Positions 38,113-47,060 of a DNA stretch of 64,000 nt are shown here, piece by piece. Origin of the DNA: Paramesorhizobium endophyticum. GTDB lineage: Bacteria; Pseudomonadota; Alphaproteobacteria; Rhizobiales; Rhizobiaceae. A program made the translations under genes and the position numbers. Positions within the stretch are counted from its first letter, which is position 1; each line of letters starts with the position of its first letter. The notes beneath the pieces are model-generated. The model was given only the letters and a program-made list of their open reading frames with translations, was not told the origin of the DNA and did no database searches. The stretch is from contig NZ_BMHH01000017.1 of assembly GCF_014640615.1 (NCBI RefSeq), positions 1 through 64,000 of the forward strand, read 5' to 3'.

Positions 38113-39224
38113 ACGCCTTGGATTATTTCGAACAGTTTGCCGGCCGTTACCAGCACTACAAGGGTGGAAGCTGGTGTTACGAGGATGGCTGCATCTATCG
38201 CGGCCTGCAGCTTCTTCATGAAGCGACCGGTGAGAAGCGCTGGGACGATCATTTGCACCGCATGGCCGATCAACAGATCGGTGAAGACGGTGTACTAGCG
38301 GGTTACGATCCGCATGAGTACAACATCGATCACATTCTGGCGGGGCGCGTTCTGTTTCCAATGTACGAAGCGACTGGAGACAACCGCTACATAAAAGCGG
38401 TCGAGCATCTTGCCGGGCAGCTCAAGACCCACCCGAGAATTCCTGCCGGAAACTACTGGCACAAAAAGCGCTATCCGCATCAACTCTGGCTTGACGGGCT
38501 CTATATGGGCCTGCCCTTCCAGATCGAACACGGCAAGGCAACTGGACGACCGGACCTCATCAGCGACGCGCTGCAACAGATGGCAACGGCACTCGCCCTC
38601 ACCGCCAACCCGGGTGGGCTCTATGTCCATGGGTATGACGATAGTCGCGGACAGAGCTGGGCCGATCCCGTGACTGGCCGTTCCCCCGCGCTCTGGGGTC
38701 GCTCGCTTGGCTGGCTTGCGATGGCGCTCGTCGATTGCATGACGATATTGCCAGAAGACCAAGCGACGGCATCGCTCCGCAAACGCACTGCGACAATGTT
38801 GAACGAGGTAATGAATCGACAGACCGAAAACGGTCTATGGATGCAGGTTTTCGATGCTCCCGATCTTGTGGGCAATTACGAGGAAACATCCGCCTCCACC
38901 ATGTTCGCCTATGCGCTTTTCAGAGCAGCGCGCCTGAAACTATTGACCGGAGAGGAGGGAGACCGCGCACTTGAGGCGGGCCGCAAAGCGCTTGGTGCAC
39001 TGATCGAGACCAAGCTCGAACAGGACACCGATGGTGCAATCGAGCTCTGCGGCATCGTCCACGTCGCTGGCCTCGGCGGCTTCGATGGCAACTACAGGGA
39101 CGGCTCGCCGGAATATTACCTGACCGAACCGGTGGTGAAGGACGATGCAAAGGGCACAGGCCCTTTGATGATGGCCTATGCTGAGGCTCTGCTGCTTGGT
39201 GTGCAACCCGGCTCTTGCTCTTAA
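38109..39224 (+). CDS. GH105 unsaturated glucuronyl/rhamnogalacturonyl hydrolase
   Basis: 371 residues from the GTG at 38109, which overlaps the GH28 stop. GH105/88 features: a six-hairpin fold and the catalytic region [19 protein letters not shown] with the acid Asp. It would cleave the unsaturated uronic acid from the non-reducing end of oligosaccharides made by pectate or rhamnogalacturonan lyases, giving 5-keto-4-deoxyuronate for KduI. No signal peptide, so cytoplasmic. Confidence 0.87.
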   Translation: MNALDYFEQFAGRYQHYKGGSWCYEDGCIYRGLQLLHEATGEKRWDDHLHRMADQQIGEDGVLAGYDPHEYNIDHILAGRVLFPMYEATGDNRYIKAVEHLAGQLKTHPRIPAGNYWHKKRYPHQLWLDGLYMGLPFQIEHGKATGRPDLISDALQQMATALALTANPGGLYVHGYDDSRGQSWADPVTGRSPALWGRSLGWLAMALVDCMTILPEDQATASLRKRTATMLNEVMNRQTENGLWMQVFDAPDLVGNYEETSASTMFAYALFRAARLKLLTGEEGDRALEAGRKALGALIETKLEQDTDGAIELCGIVHVAGLGGFDGNYRDGSPEYYLTEPVVKDDAKGTGPLMMAYAEALLLGVQPGSCS

Positions 39225-39251
39225 TCAAGGCTTCGAGGCTGGGGAGGTGTC

Positions 39252-39968
39252 ATGACAATGGGTTTGCGAACGGTGCCTGCTACAGCAGGCAGATTGAGCC
39301 GGCATTGGCGCAACGATGCTGCGCGTCAAATTGCCGTGGAAGTGGAGCTTGCCTTGCGTCGTCAGAAGGTCGCGGTTACAAGCGAGACGCTCGACGTCGC
39401 GGGAAAGCTGGCGGCCCAAGTGCTTATCGCTGTCACGTCACTTTCCCCGGAGCACCGGTCGGCCGTGGAATCGGCCGGCAAACTGCTCCCGGATGCAATC
39501 TTCAGACTGATCCTGGCGCTGGCAATGGAGATAGACGAACGACAGGAGCAAGTCCCCTTCCAAAATGAAATGGCGGGGCACGTTGACGCGGAAGCTACCT
39601 CAGGACGCAGGCGTTCCGACGCTCGATTCCCATTGATGCAAAGCTGGGCGGGAGAAGTGGCCGGTCAAACTTTCATCGAGAACGAACTTAAGATTCCACG
39701 ATCGACGCTGCACCTCTGGAAACGTCGTAATGAGGTCATCGCACTGCCTAAAGGCAGGCGAACGCATGTTTTCCCCTTGGCGCAATTCGTCGATGGACGC
39801 CCGGTCGATGGCATCAGCCGCGTGCTGAAAGAGATCCAGAACCCCCGCACCGCATGGCTGTGGCTCGTCACACCCTGCGACATGCTGCGTGAAGAAATTC
39901 CCCTAAACCTGCTCAAGCAAGGCAAAATCATTGATGTTGCCAACGCAGCGGCGCATGTTCATAATTAA
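39252..39968 (+). CDS. Xre/MbcA/ParS-like antitoxin-type protein, orphan
   Basis: 238 residues starting at 39252 with a ggggaggt site. The C-terminal part resembles the MbcA/ParS/Xre antitoxin family: FIENELKIPRSTLHLWKRRN (a DNA-binding helix pair), GRRTHVFPLAQFVDGRPVDG, then the toxin-binding-like NPRTAWLWLVTPCDML and PLNLLKQGKIIDVANAA. The usual partner, a RES-domain toxin, is not beside it. It lies 27 bases after the GH105 gene on the same strand, so it may be co-transcribed with the pectin operon. It could be a stray antitoxin or a regulator. Confidence 0.6.
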   Translation: MTMGLRTVPATAGRLSRHWRNDAARQIAVEVELALRRQKVAVTSETLDVAGKLAAQVLIAVTSLSPEHRSAVESAGKLLPDAIFRLILALAMEIDERQEQVPFQNEMAGHVDAEATSGRRRSDARFPLMQSWAGEVAGQTFIENELKIPRSTLHLWKRRNEVIALPKGRRTHVFPLAQFVDGRPVDGISRVLKEIQNPRTAWLWLVTPCDMLREEIPLNLLKQGKIIDVANAAAHVHN

Positions 39969-40241
39969 GTGAATTATGAATGATTAAATTATAACGACAT
40001 GAAGCATTGCACAAAATGAACTATATGAACAAATTAAACAATTTTATAACTGCAAGACACAGTAGAGCAACACCAAGTTTACAATCATAACATTTATAAC
40101 AACATCATTTATTACTTAATTGTAATTGCAAGAATCCTATGTCTTTTCATCCCGTCGATGGCTCTCGGTGAGCCATTTTTCACTGAGCGATACCCCCTGT
40201 GGTTTGCAGGTGAGCCTCGCTCCAACTCGATGGGGAAAACA
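39969..40241. promoter_or_regulatory. AT-rich promoter region before the porin
   Basis: 273 bases; 39965-40140 is strongly AT-rich with repeated short words (ataacatttataacaacat). It separates the hydrolase genes from the porin and probably carries the porin promoter. I could not assign a definite operator. Confidence 0.4.
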
Positions 40242-41285
40242 ATGAACTTGTGGGGAAATGCCTGGGGTTTGGTGGCTTTGCCACTGGCCGTTTCCGTGGC
40301 GAATGCCGGAGATGCCAGCGTTACAGCTGAACCGGAGCCAATAGAATATGTCCGCATCTGCGACGCTTATGGTGCGGGCTATCTATATATTCCCGGGACG
40401 GAGATCTGTCTGCGGGTAAGCGGCTATGTCCGCTTCGACGCCAGCGCCGGGGACGGCGGTCGCACGGGTGATGGCCGTGAGGTCACGGACGAAAACGGCG
40501 ATGTCAACCAGACATGGAAGACGAATGCGCGGCTCTCGCTCCGTACCCATACGGCGCAGGAAACGGAACTCGGCTCGCTCAAGACTTACACGGAAACCCG
40601 CTTCAACTTCGTCAATGGTGAAACGGGTTCACAAACAATGCACTATGCCTGGATCCAGCTTGGCGGCCTCCGCCTTGGCCTGGATGCCACAGCTTTCGAC
40701 CAATTGCTTGGCGACGCCGGTAAGGTCATTCAGGACACGATGATCCATTACGGCATAAAGGAAACCAACACGATCCGTTACCTCTGGAAAGGCGAGGCCT
40801 TCGAGGGCGTCATCTCGCTGGAGCAAGGCAAGGGCGACTCGACCATCGACAGCTATGTTCCTCATATGATCGCCGGTGCCAAATACAACGGCGACTGGGG
40901 ATCGATCGGCGCGGTGGGAGCGTATAACAGTGTCTGGGAGGAGTGGTCGGGCAAGGTCCGCCTGGATGTGAACCCCACCAAGGCGCTGACGCTTTTCCTG
41001 ATGGCGGGCTATGGCTCGGACGATCATGTCGACGAGCACCAATACAAGCCGTGGAGCGGCAATCTGGCGCTATGGGGCGGGGGCACCTACAAGCTTAATA
41101 AGAAGACAGCATTCAATACCCAGGTCTCCTACACAGACACTAAGGATTTCGCAGTGGCGGCCAACGTTGCCTTTACCGTTGTACCAGGCTTCGTCATCAC
41201 TACGGAGATCGACTATTTCGACAATCTGGACAACAAGGTTGACGAGAGCTTCGGAGGAATAATCCGTTTCCAGCGAAGCTTCTGA
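40242..41285 (+). CDS. Outer-membrane porin (Omp2/Porin_2 family)
   Basis: 347 residues from 40242 with a gggga site; signal peptide LWGNAWGLVALPLAVSVANAG. The mature start EYVRICDAYGAGYLYIPGTE and ICLRVSGYVRFDAS is typical of the Rhizobiales Omp2-like porins, and the last residue is Phe as in barrel proteins. Placed between pectin hydrolases and KduID, it is probably a locus-specific channel for acidic oligosaccharides, a role KdgM has in enterobacteria. The family is a different one, so this would be a functional substitute. Confidence 0.85.
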   Translation: MNLWGNAWGLVALPLAVSVANAGDASVTAEPEPIEYVRICDAYGAGYLYIPGTEICLRVSGYVRFDASAGDGGRTGDGREVTDENGDVNQTWKTNARLSLRTHTAQETELGSLKTYTETRFNFVNGETGSQTMHYAWIQLGGLRLGLDATAFDQLLGDAGKVIQDTMIHYGIKETNTIRYLWKGEAFEGVISLEQGKGDSTIDSYVPHMIAGAKYNGDWGSIGAVGAYNSVWEEWSGKVRLDVNPTKALTLFLMAGYGSDDHVDEHQYKPWSGNLALWGGGTYKLNKKTAFNTQVSYTDTKDFAVAANVAFTVVPGFVITTEIDYFDNLDNKVDESFGGIIRFQRSF

Positions 41286-41294
41286 CCCATCTTC

Positions 41295-41334
41295 GGGTTA
41301 AATGGCTCCGTTGGATCGGACAGCCATTTAACCC
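41295..41334 (+). terminator. Strong hairpin after the porin gene
   Basis: gggttaaatggct and agccatttaaccc form a perfect 13-bp stem around a 14-base loop, ten bases after the porin stop. No T-run follows, so it may end transcription with help or stabilise the porin mRNA. Confidence 0.65.
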
Positions 41335-41453
41335 ACCCTTTCCCTGAGGGTGATCGTCAAGGTGCGCCTGCGTGTGCGCTTTGCCTCTCGCGCCTTGATC
41401 CAGAGGGATTCGATGAGATCGCAGACCGTGTGCATGGCGAAGGCGAGCGAAAT
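41328..41453 (-). pseudogene. Possible transposase C-terminal fragment
   Basis: One minus-strand frame of about 41 codons reads MHTVCDLIESLWIKAREAKR followed by a basic tail. This looks like the C-terminal helix of some transposases, but it is too short to place in a family. Its stop lies inside the porin hairpin, so the hairpin arm may derive from an element end. Confidence 0.25.
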
Positions 41454-41517
41454 TTAACTCATCCGATTCTTCTGAGAGATATATGTCTTAAGATCAACAA
41501 CCAGCGGAGATTTCTGC

Positions 41518-42342
41518 ATGTTGAATGTCGTCACACGACAGGCCGTTAATCCGGAATATGCCAAAACGCTCGACACGGAAGGCTTGCGCAAGCACTTTCT
41601 TGCAAATGACATGTTTCGCGAAGAAGAAATCCGACTGATCTATACGCACTACGATCGCTTCGCGATGGGCGGTGCGGTGCCCAACGGCGCGTCGCTGACG
41701 CTTGACAAGGTGGAAGAGACAAAGACGCCGTCCTTCCTTGATCGTCGTGAAATGGGCATCGTCAATATCGGTGAGACAGGAACAGTCAATGCATGCGGCG
41801 AGACCTACAGGTTGAACCGCGGCGATGTTCTTTATCTCGGGGCCGGCTCAGGTGCTGTGACATTTGCAGGCGCTGGCCGCTTCTATATCACGTCCTGCCC
41901 CGCACATCGCGCCCTTCCGGCGAAACTCATCACAATAGCCAACAGCAAAGAGATGAAGCTCGGGGCTGTCGAAACATCGAACAAGCGCACCATCAACCAG
42001 TTCATCCATCCGCTCGTTTTGGAAAGCTGCCAGCTGGTGTTGGGCTACACTACTCTTGAAGACGGCTCGGTGTGGAATACCATTCCTTCGCACATCCACG
42101 ACCGCCGGATGGAAGCCTATCTCTATTTCGGCATGGACGAGAAGTCCCGTGTTCTGCATTTGATGGGCGAGCCACAGGAGACGCGCCATCTCTTCATTTC
42201 CAATGAAGAAGGCGTGATTTCGGCCCCATGGTCGATCCATTCCGGTGCCGGGATCGGCTCCTACACCTTCATCTGGGCTATGGCTGGCGACAACGTCGAT
42301 TATACTGACATGGACTTCATCCAGCCAGGGGATTTGAAATGA
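41518..42342 (+). CDS. kduI: 5-dehydro-4-deoxy-D-glucuronate isomerase
   Basis: 274 residues (family about 278). The zinc site is SHIHDRRMEAYLYF with H192, H194 and E199, and a fourth ligand H241 in WSIHSGAG. It converts 5-keto-4-deoxyuronate, released by unsaturated glycoside hydrolases such as the GH105 here, to 2,5-diketo-3-deoxygluconate. Its stop overlaps the kduD start (ATGA). Confidence 0.95.
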   Translation: MLNVVTRQAVNPEYAKTLDTEGLRKHFLANDMFREEEIRLIYTHYDRFAMGGAVPNGASLTLDKVEETKTPSFLDRREMGIVNIGETGTVNACGETYRLNRGDVLYLGAGSGAVTFAGAGRFYITSCPAHRALPAKLITIANSKEMKLGAVETSNKRTINQFIHPLVLESCQLVLGYTTLEDGSVWNTIPSHIHDRRMEAYLYFGMDEKSRVLHLMGEPQETRHLFISNEEGVISAPWSIHSGAGIGSYTFIWAMAGDNVDYTDMDFIQPGDLK

Positions 42343-43082
42343 CCAATCCCTTTTCGCTCGCCGGACGTAAAGCACTGGTGACGGGCGCAAATACCGGGTT
42401 GGGGCAAGCGATTGCGGTTGCCCTTGCTGCTGCTGGCGCTGAGGTTGTTTGCGCAGCACGTCGCGCACCTGACGAGACCATAGAACTGATTTCGAAGCAG
42501 GGGGGCAAAAGCAGCGCCCTGCTTATCGATTTCAAGAATCCGCATGCCGCAAGAGACGTATTTTCCGGCACAGGTTTCGATATCCTTGTCAACAATGCAG
42601 GCATTATCCGCCGCGCCGATTCAGTCGAGTTCAATGAACTCGACTGGGATGAGGTGATGAATGTCAACCTCAAGGCCCTGTTCTTCACCACGCAGGCTTT
42701 CGCCAAGGAATTGCTCGGACGACAGCAACCCGGAAAAGTCGTAAATATCGCGTCGCTCCTGTCTTTCCAGGGTGGCATCCGTGTGCCGTCCTACACTGCG
42801 GCAAAGCACGGCGTTGCGGGTCTCACCAAGCTTCTTGCGAATGAGTGGGCGGCAAAGGGCATCAACGTCAACGCGATTGCGCCCGGCTATATCGAGACCA
42901 ACAACACGAAAGCATTGCGGGCGGACGAGAACCGCAACAAGGCTATTCTAGAGAGAATCCCCGCCAATCGCTGGGGAAGGCCAGAAGATATTGCCGGGGC
43001 GGCCGTCTTCCTTGCGTCGTCCGCGGCAGATTATGTGCATGGTGGGATTCTGAATGTCGATGGCGGCTGGCTCGCCCGATAG
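42339..43082 (+). CDS. kduD: 2-dehydro-3-deoxy-D-gluconate 5-dehydrogenase
   Basis: 247 residues, a short-chain dehydrogenase: cofactor motif VTGANTGLGQAIAVA (about 13-27), NNAG near residue 85, catalytic Tyr/Lys in YTAAKHGVAGL. It reduces 2,5-diketo-3-deoxygluconate to 2-keto-3-deoxygluconate. KDG kinase and aldolase, which finish the route, are not in the window. Together with KduI this secures the pectin assignment of the region. Confidence 0.92.
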   Translation: MTNPFSLAGRKALVTGANTGLGQAIAVALAAAGAEVVCAARRAPDETIELISKQGGKSSALLIDFKNPHAARDVFSGTGFDILVNNAGIIRRADSVEFNELDWDEVMNVNLKALFFTTQAFAKELLGRQQPGKVVNIASLLSFQGGIRVPSYTAAKHGVAGLTKLLANEWAAKGINVNAIAPGYIETNNTKALRADENRNKAILERIPANRWGRPEDIAGAAVFLASSAADYVHGGILNVDGGWLAR

Positions 43083-43176
43083 TAGATATCGGTTAATGAG
43101 GTGGAGGATTGATGGGGACTGCGCGGTCCGGAGGTGATGGAACCCGCGCCGCAGAGCGCACCAATCGTATCGTGGC

Positions 43177-43383
43177 TCATTCCTTGCCGAAGATCTTGCT
43201 GAGCTCACCACGCGTGACCGGCTGGAAATATCCCACCGCTATCAGCACCATCACCCTGAACTCGGAGAGCGCCGCGGCGGCCGAGCGGGTCGGCGCAGTG
43301 GATGCCAGTGAGAGCGGCGGTGCAGAATTAGTCCACGGTAGCGGCGGGATGGTCCCGCTTCGGGCGGAGTAAAAATCGGCCAC
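43177..43383 (-). pseudogene. ScpB-like remnant
   Basis: The end of this 68-residue frame (LSEFRVMVLIAVGYFQPVTRGELSKIFGKE, in outline VLIAVGYFQPVTRGELS) matches the winged-helix core of the chromosome segregation protein ScpB family, then stops after about 31 family-like residues. Full ScpB is about 180-240 residues. The flanking sequence does not continue it in frame. It is a fragment only; the cell's true scpB must be elsewhere. Confidence 0.45.
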
Positions 43384-43556
43384 CTATTTCCCTTCTGCAA
43401 CGACGGCAGGAGGGTTGGGGACGCGATGCGGTGCATTCCGAGGACTACAGGTCGGTTATAGCGCCCTTGCCCGCCATTCAAATGAACGAAATATTGCGGT
43501 TGATAACATATGTTCAAATGCACCCGTCGCCAGGCCACTGAAAGAATTGAGGCCGA

Positions 43557-44250
43557 TCAGATTATCAGCCCGCCAGTTCTCCCCGCATCACCCTTCACAA
43601 TGGCGGGTACGTGTCGGCTTTTGGTTGCTGCGAGAAGAAGTACGGGAGGACGCCGAAGGGTTTCTTCCAGTCCGGGCCGTTCGTTTAGGAACTCCGGCAA
43701 AGGTCTCGGCTCTCCGAGACGGTCGAGCCGAAAGCCTGCCGCGATCAGCGTGTTGACATAAGTCTCGACGGTGCGGTGAAATTTCACAACCCCATCGACA
43801 AACCATGAGGTGCTGCGCTCCCCTTCCTCTTGATACCGGTCGAGAGGCCAGTGAAGGGCCGTTCCATCCACATCCAATGTCCAGCTGACAGGATTAGCGG
43901 TGCACACCGGATGCTCAACGGAAAAGATGAACCGCCCTGCCGGTGCAAGGGCTTTGAACACACGCTCCACCACTGCCGCGTAGTCTTCGACATAATGCAG
44001 CGCCATTGATGAAACCACCAGCTCGAAGCTTTTGTGCACCTCGACCCCGAGCATAACGCGCGAAATCCCCGAAGCCGCAACCGAGATCCAGGATGTGCAG
44101 TCCAGCCAAATCCGGGAGCAGCGCATGAAGTGCGGGAACTTCAAGTGCACCGTTCAGGCCGGTATCGTTCTGACGCAGATCCTTGTATCCCTCAAAAAAC
44201 GCGGGCTCGTCATAGACGTTCTGAGGTGTGCGTTTACCCAAGATGCTCAT
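43557..44250 (-). pseudogene. Class I SAM methyltransferase with internal deletion
   Basis: The first frame (from 44250) reads QNVYDEPAFFEGYKDLRQND and the SAM-binding LHILDLGCGFGDFARYARGRG. It then loses frame near 44035, where the second frame takes up with SFELVVSSMALHYVEDY and runs to 43557. Related enzymes have about 40 more residues (the second SAM-binding strand and acidic loop) at this join, so roughly 115 bases were deleted together with the frame. The cofactor pocket is incomplete; the gene is dead. Confidence 0.65.
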
Positions 44251-44357
44251 ATGAAAATCGACAGCTCCCTTTTAAATACGTTTCGCAAAAGCTCGCAGAG
44301 CATCCGACGGCAGCGAGATTAAACTCGATGATGGCGAGCGTTTTGCCGTTCGCCAGC

Positions 44358-44882
44358 TTACGCCGGGAATGTCTGTACCTTCAGAAGATCTGCGTAAGCG
44401 TTTTCAATCAGGTCCGCTTGCTTGATGCCGAGTTCATCCATCAGATTCTGCGCTTCGACCACACCGTCGTCTGGGTTTTCGCCTTCCTTGAGCATAACTT
44501 CCAATTCGACAAAGTCGCCGAGATTCTCGACGGCATCAACGTGAACACGGGTTCGACCAATCAGGTAGCGTTTTCGAATTTTTTGCACGGTTATATCTTC
44601 ACCGCAAGCGGCAGACAGAACGGCGCGGAGGGCAGACGGCTGATTTGTCACGCTGACCATGTAGATGGAAGTTTTGGGTCCAGCCTGATCTGTCCGGTCG
44701 TAGAAAATGAGTTCGCCGTGAGCCGGCGAAAGAATGCGGAGCTTCAAACGCCCGACAGCCGCTCTAAAAAACACGTCGGTCTGCGCAATTATCTCCGGTG
44801 GTTGAGAAGATAACGACTGCGCTTTTTCCAACAATTCGTCCAGATCGCGAGCGAACGCCTTGATCTCGACATTTCTGGCTAT
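44358..44882 (-). CDS. CYTH-domain protein (CyaB/ThTPase-like), apparent ATA start
   Basis: Reading back from the stop at 44358, the coding similarity extends to 44882, where the expected start MARNVEIKAFARDLDE has ATA in place of ATG; agggaga lies six bases upstream as a ribosome site and an in-frame TGA lies just beyond. The CYTH fold is evident from VEIKA, TDVFF, KLRILSPAHGELIFYDR, RTRVHVDAVENLGDFVELEVML. About 174 residues, normal length. Family members hydrolyse or cyclise triphosphates. A TTG at 44834 would give a shorter protein without the first beta strand. Confidence 0.7.
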   Translation of the reverse strand: MARNVEIKAFARDLDELLEKAQSLSSQPPEIIAQTDVFFRAAVGRLKLRILSPAHGELIFYDRTDQAGPKTSIYMVSVTNQPSALRAVLSAACGEDITVQKIRKRYLIGRTRVHVDAVENLGDFVELEVMLKEGENPDDGVVEAQNLMDELGIKQADLIENAYADLLKVQTFPA

Positions 44883-45009
44883 TGCGGTCTCCCTGATCCG
44901 AAATCACAACCTGTCACGTTGCAGCAGGCCCTGCAAAAGCATAATCGAGCCGCTCAGTCCCATTGCACCGCTATAAGCGGCTTCACAAGGCCGGTCCATC
45001 CCGTTAGGC

Positions 45010-45704
45010 TCAACCGGAAAACCTGTCCGTCGCCCTGATGAGCTGATCCAGGATGCCGGGTTCGGTGGTAGCATGCCCTGCCCCCTCGACAAGGCAGAAT
45101 TGCGCATCCGGCCATGCCTTGTGCAGAAGATAGGCATTCTTGACCGGGCAAGGCATATCGTAGCGACCATGGAAAATGACGCCCGGGATGCCCGCAAGTC
45201 GATGCGCATCGCGGAGCAACTGCCCGTCCTCCATCCAGCAATCATGGAAGAAATAGTGGTTCTCCAGCCGGGCGAAGGCGAGTGCGAAATGGCCGTCGGC
45301 ATATGCTTCGGAGAATGATGGATTGGGAAGCAGCGTGATGGTCTCCCCTTCCCAAAGCGTCCAGGCCTTGGCCGCCTCGATCCGAATCTGATCGTCTTCC
45401 GAAGTGAGGCGCTTGCGATAAGCCGCGATCATATCGCTGCGCTCATCCTCGGGGATGGGGGCTAGAAACTTCTCCCATCTCGGGGAAGAATTCCGAGACT
45501 CCGAACTGATAATACCAGTCCAGCTCGGCCTAAGCCGCCGATAGTCGGGCGAGATGCCGCCGCCTGGGCCGCCATGCAAAAATACCGCGGGCTTGCCGCC
45601 GCGCCGCCCCACTCTTTCGTAGTAGATGCTCTGTGCCCATCCCCAACATCGAGCGTGCCGCTGTCGTATGGCTCGATATCGGGGTACATGCTGCGCAGTG
45701 TCAA
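45010..45704 (-). pseudogene. Proline iminopeptidase remnant
   Basis: Pieces match proline iminopeptidase: the N-terminal MYPDIEPYDSGTLDVGDGH (about 45700-45630), AVFLHGGPGGGISPDYRRL (oxyanion region) in another frame, then WEKFLAPIPEDERSDMIAAY onward to FSG at 45010, including the C-terminal GAGHATTEPG with the catalytic His. The middle, including the nucleophile GGSWGS motif, is missing (about 110-150 residues). At least one frameshift is also present near 45610. Confidence 0.7.
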
Positions 45705-45813
45705 TTCGGCGGCTCCCGTATGGTATCCTCGGATTCGAGTTAATCCGTAATTTATGAGAAGAGCAACATTCGCTCGCTATAAAGGCATCCGCTCGAACAA
45801 ATCAGGAAAAATC

Positions 45814-46020
45814 ATGGAAACCGTGGAAATCAATAACCGAAGCGATTTTGCCTTGTGGGCGATCCAGCGCGCGCAGGAGATCATGACGGCAGAAGGTGCC
45901 GCTTTCGCAATGGCGGCGCGCGACATGAATGAGGAAATGCTGGCTGAGACCGCAGCCGCGCTCGGCAAGGCGATCAGTGGGGCCATGCTGGAAGTTTTCG
46001 ACGGTTTGATCGGTGCATAA
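45814..46020 (+). CDS. Small hypothetical protein, 68 residues
   Basis: Starts at 45814 with an aggaaaa site. The protein is helical and acidic (DFALWAIQRAQEIM, then MAARDMNEEMLAETAAALGK), with no signal or membrane segment. I do not recognise it. It lies in an accessory patch, upstream of a plasmid-type gene, and may be part of mobile DNA. Confidence 0.45.
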   Translation: METVEINNRSDFALWAIQRAQEIMTAEGAAFAMAARDMNEEMLAETAAALGKAISGAMLEVFDGLIGA

Positions 46021-46123
46021 ACCTCAGGGTAGTAAAGAACCGGAAGAAGGCGCCGTGCCACGCCGCGACTGGGAAGGGTGAAAATTTTGCCTTGCCTTCT
46101 GCTTGATTGGCGAACCGACTGGG

Positions 46124-46408
46124 ATGCGCAATAGTCACGGGCCACGAGGGGAAGACAATCCTCCGGGGCTGCTGTCATGGACAGGACGGGCATTCACACT
46201 GGCGCCTGAGGCGCTTCTCAATGCACTTCATCTTGGCACCGCCTTCCTGCAGCGGTTACAGATGCGGCAGGATGAGCTCGCATCAAGTGGTGCGCAGGAT
46301 TCCGCCGATGTCATTTCCTATACTACGATCCACGCGGGTATCATGGCGTGGCGGTGCAGTCTGAACATCGTGCTCGGATTCTACGAGATCGATTTCGAAA
46401 TTCGCTAG
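46124..46408 (+). CDS. Doubtful hypothetical protein, 94 residues
   Basis: A frame of 94 residues beginning MRNSHGPRGEDNPPG, with a helical middle (LLNALHLGTAFLQRLQMRQDEL). It has no clear ribosome site and I recognise no family. It could be a chance frame or the start of a degraded gene. Confidence 0.25.
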   Translation: MRNSHGPRGEDNPPGLLSWTGRAFTLAPEALLNALHLGTAFLQRLQMRQDELASSGAQDSADVISYTTIHAGIMAWRCSLNIVLGFYEIDFEIR

Positions 46409-46611
46409 ATTGCCACGGACGCCGCTCGGGCGATCTTGTCGAATCTCCTGGATGACTGGTTTAACTTCCTCTGTGCGCCAGCCCATCGCAAACTCGAAGC
46501 GTCGGATGCAGTTCGTTCAGGTCGCCCAGCGTGGTTTCAATAGCATTGGCATATTGGCCGGGAAGAATTGTTGGATTAGGCTTGAGGTTTGTCCTGACGC
46601 TCTAACCTAAA

Positions 46612-46929
46612 ATGAAAGATATCATAATGGATCATGCAACGCGTGCTGCCTTCGAGCGGCTCCTTAAAATAGCTCTTAGCGATATGGGGCAGTCGGGACG
46701 GGTGGCGGCATTTGTTCTTGCCTGGTGGAATGCCGATACCCTCGGAGGGTTCAATATCGCGGATTTGTCACGCGTGGACAGTAGCATCGCAGCAGATATG
46801 ATTCATGTTTTATCGTGGCTCGCAGCACAAACGGGAATCGAATATCCTACAGCCTATCGAAGCGAAATTGAGGAAATCATCCGTAAATGGCGACCAGAGA
46901 TATGGGCTCAAACCACCGAGGTAGCTTGA
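46612..46929 (+). CDS. Plasmid-type small protein (DUF7673-like)
   Basis: 105 residues (an alternative start at 46627 begins MDHATRAAFERLL). The sequence AAFERLLKIALSDMGQSGR, FVLAWWNADTLGGFNIADL and EEIIRKWRPEIW resembles a family of small proteins common on rhizobial plasmids and integrative elements, known to me only as a domain of unknown function. It is helical and has no signal peptide. It supports a mobile origin for the 43-47 kb patch. Confidence 0.55.
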   Translation: MKDIIMDHATRAAFERLLKIALSDMGQSGRVAAFVLAWWNADTLGGFNIADLSRVDSSIAADMIHVLSWLAAQTGIEYPTAYRSEIEEIIRKWRPEIWAQTTEVA

Positions 46930-47060
46930 ATTCGAACCGCCGCTCCCTTGTAAACGACGGTCTCTATCAGTGGACATGCTCGAAGCCTGCCAATCTAGTG
47001 GCAGGAACTGAGGCATGTGGGTCAATGTAGAACGTAATGTCCGACGTGACTTGCTTGACG
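46930..47060. other. Short gap before the nucleoside operon end
   Basis: No gene seen; probably the terminator area of the long minus-strand operon, but no clear hairpin was identified. Confidence 0.3.

Noticed and set aside
39965-40140. Possible replication origin in the very AT-rich stretch before the porin
   Set aside because: There are no iterons, DnaA boxes in array or replication genes nearby; promoter DNA is the simpler explanation.
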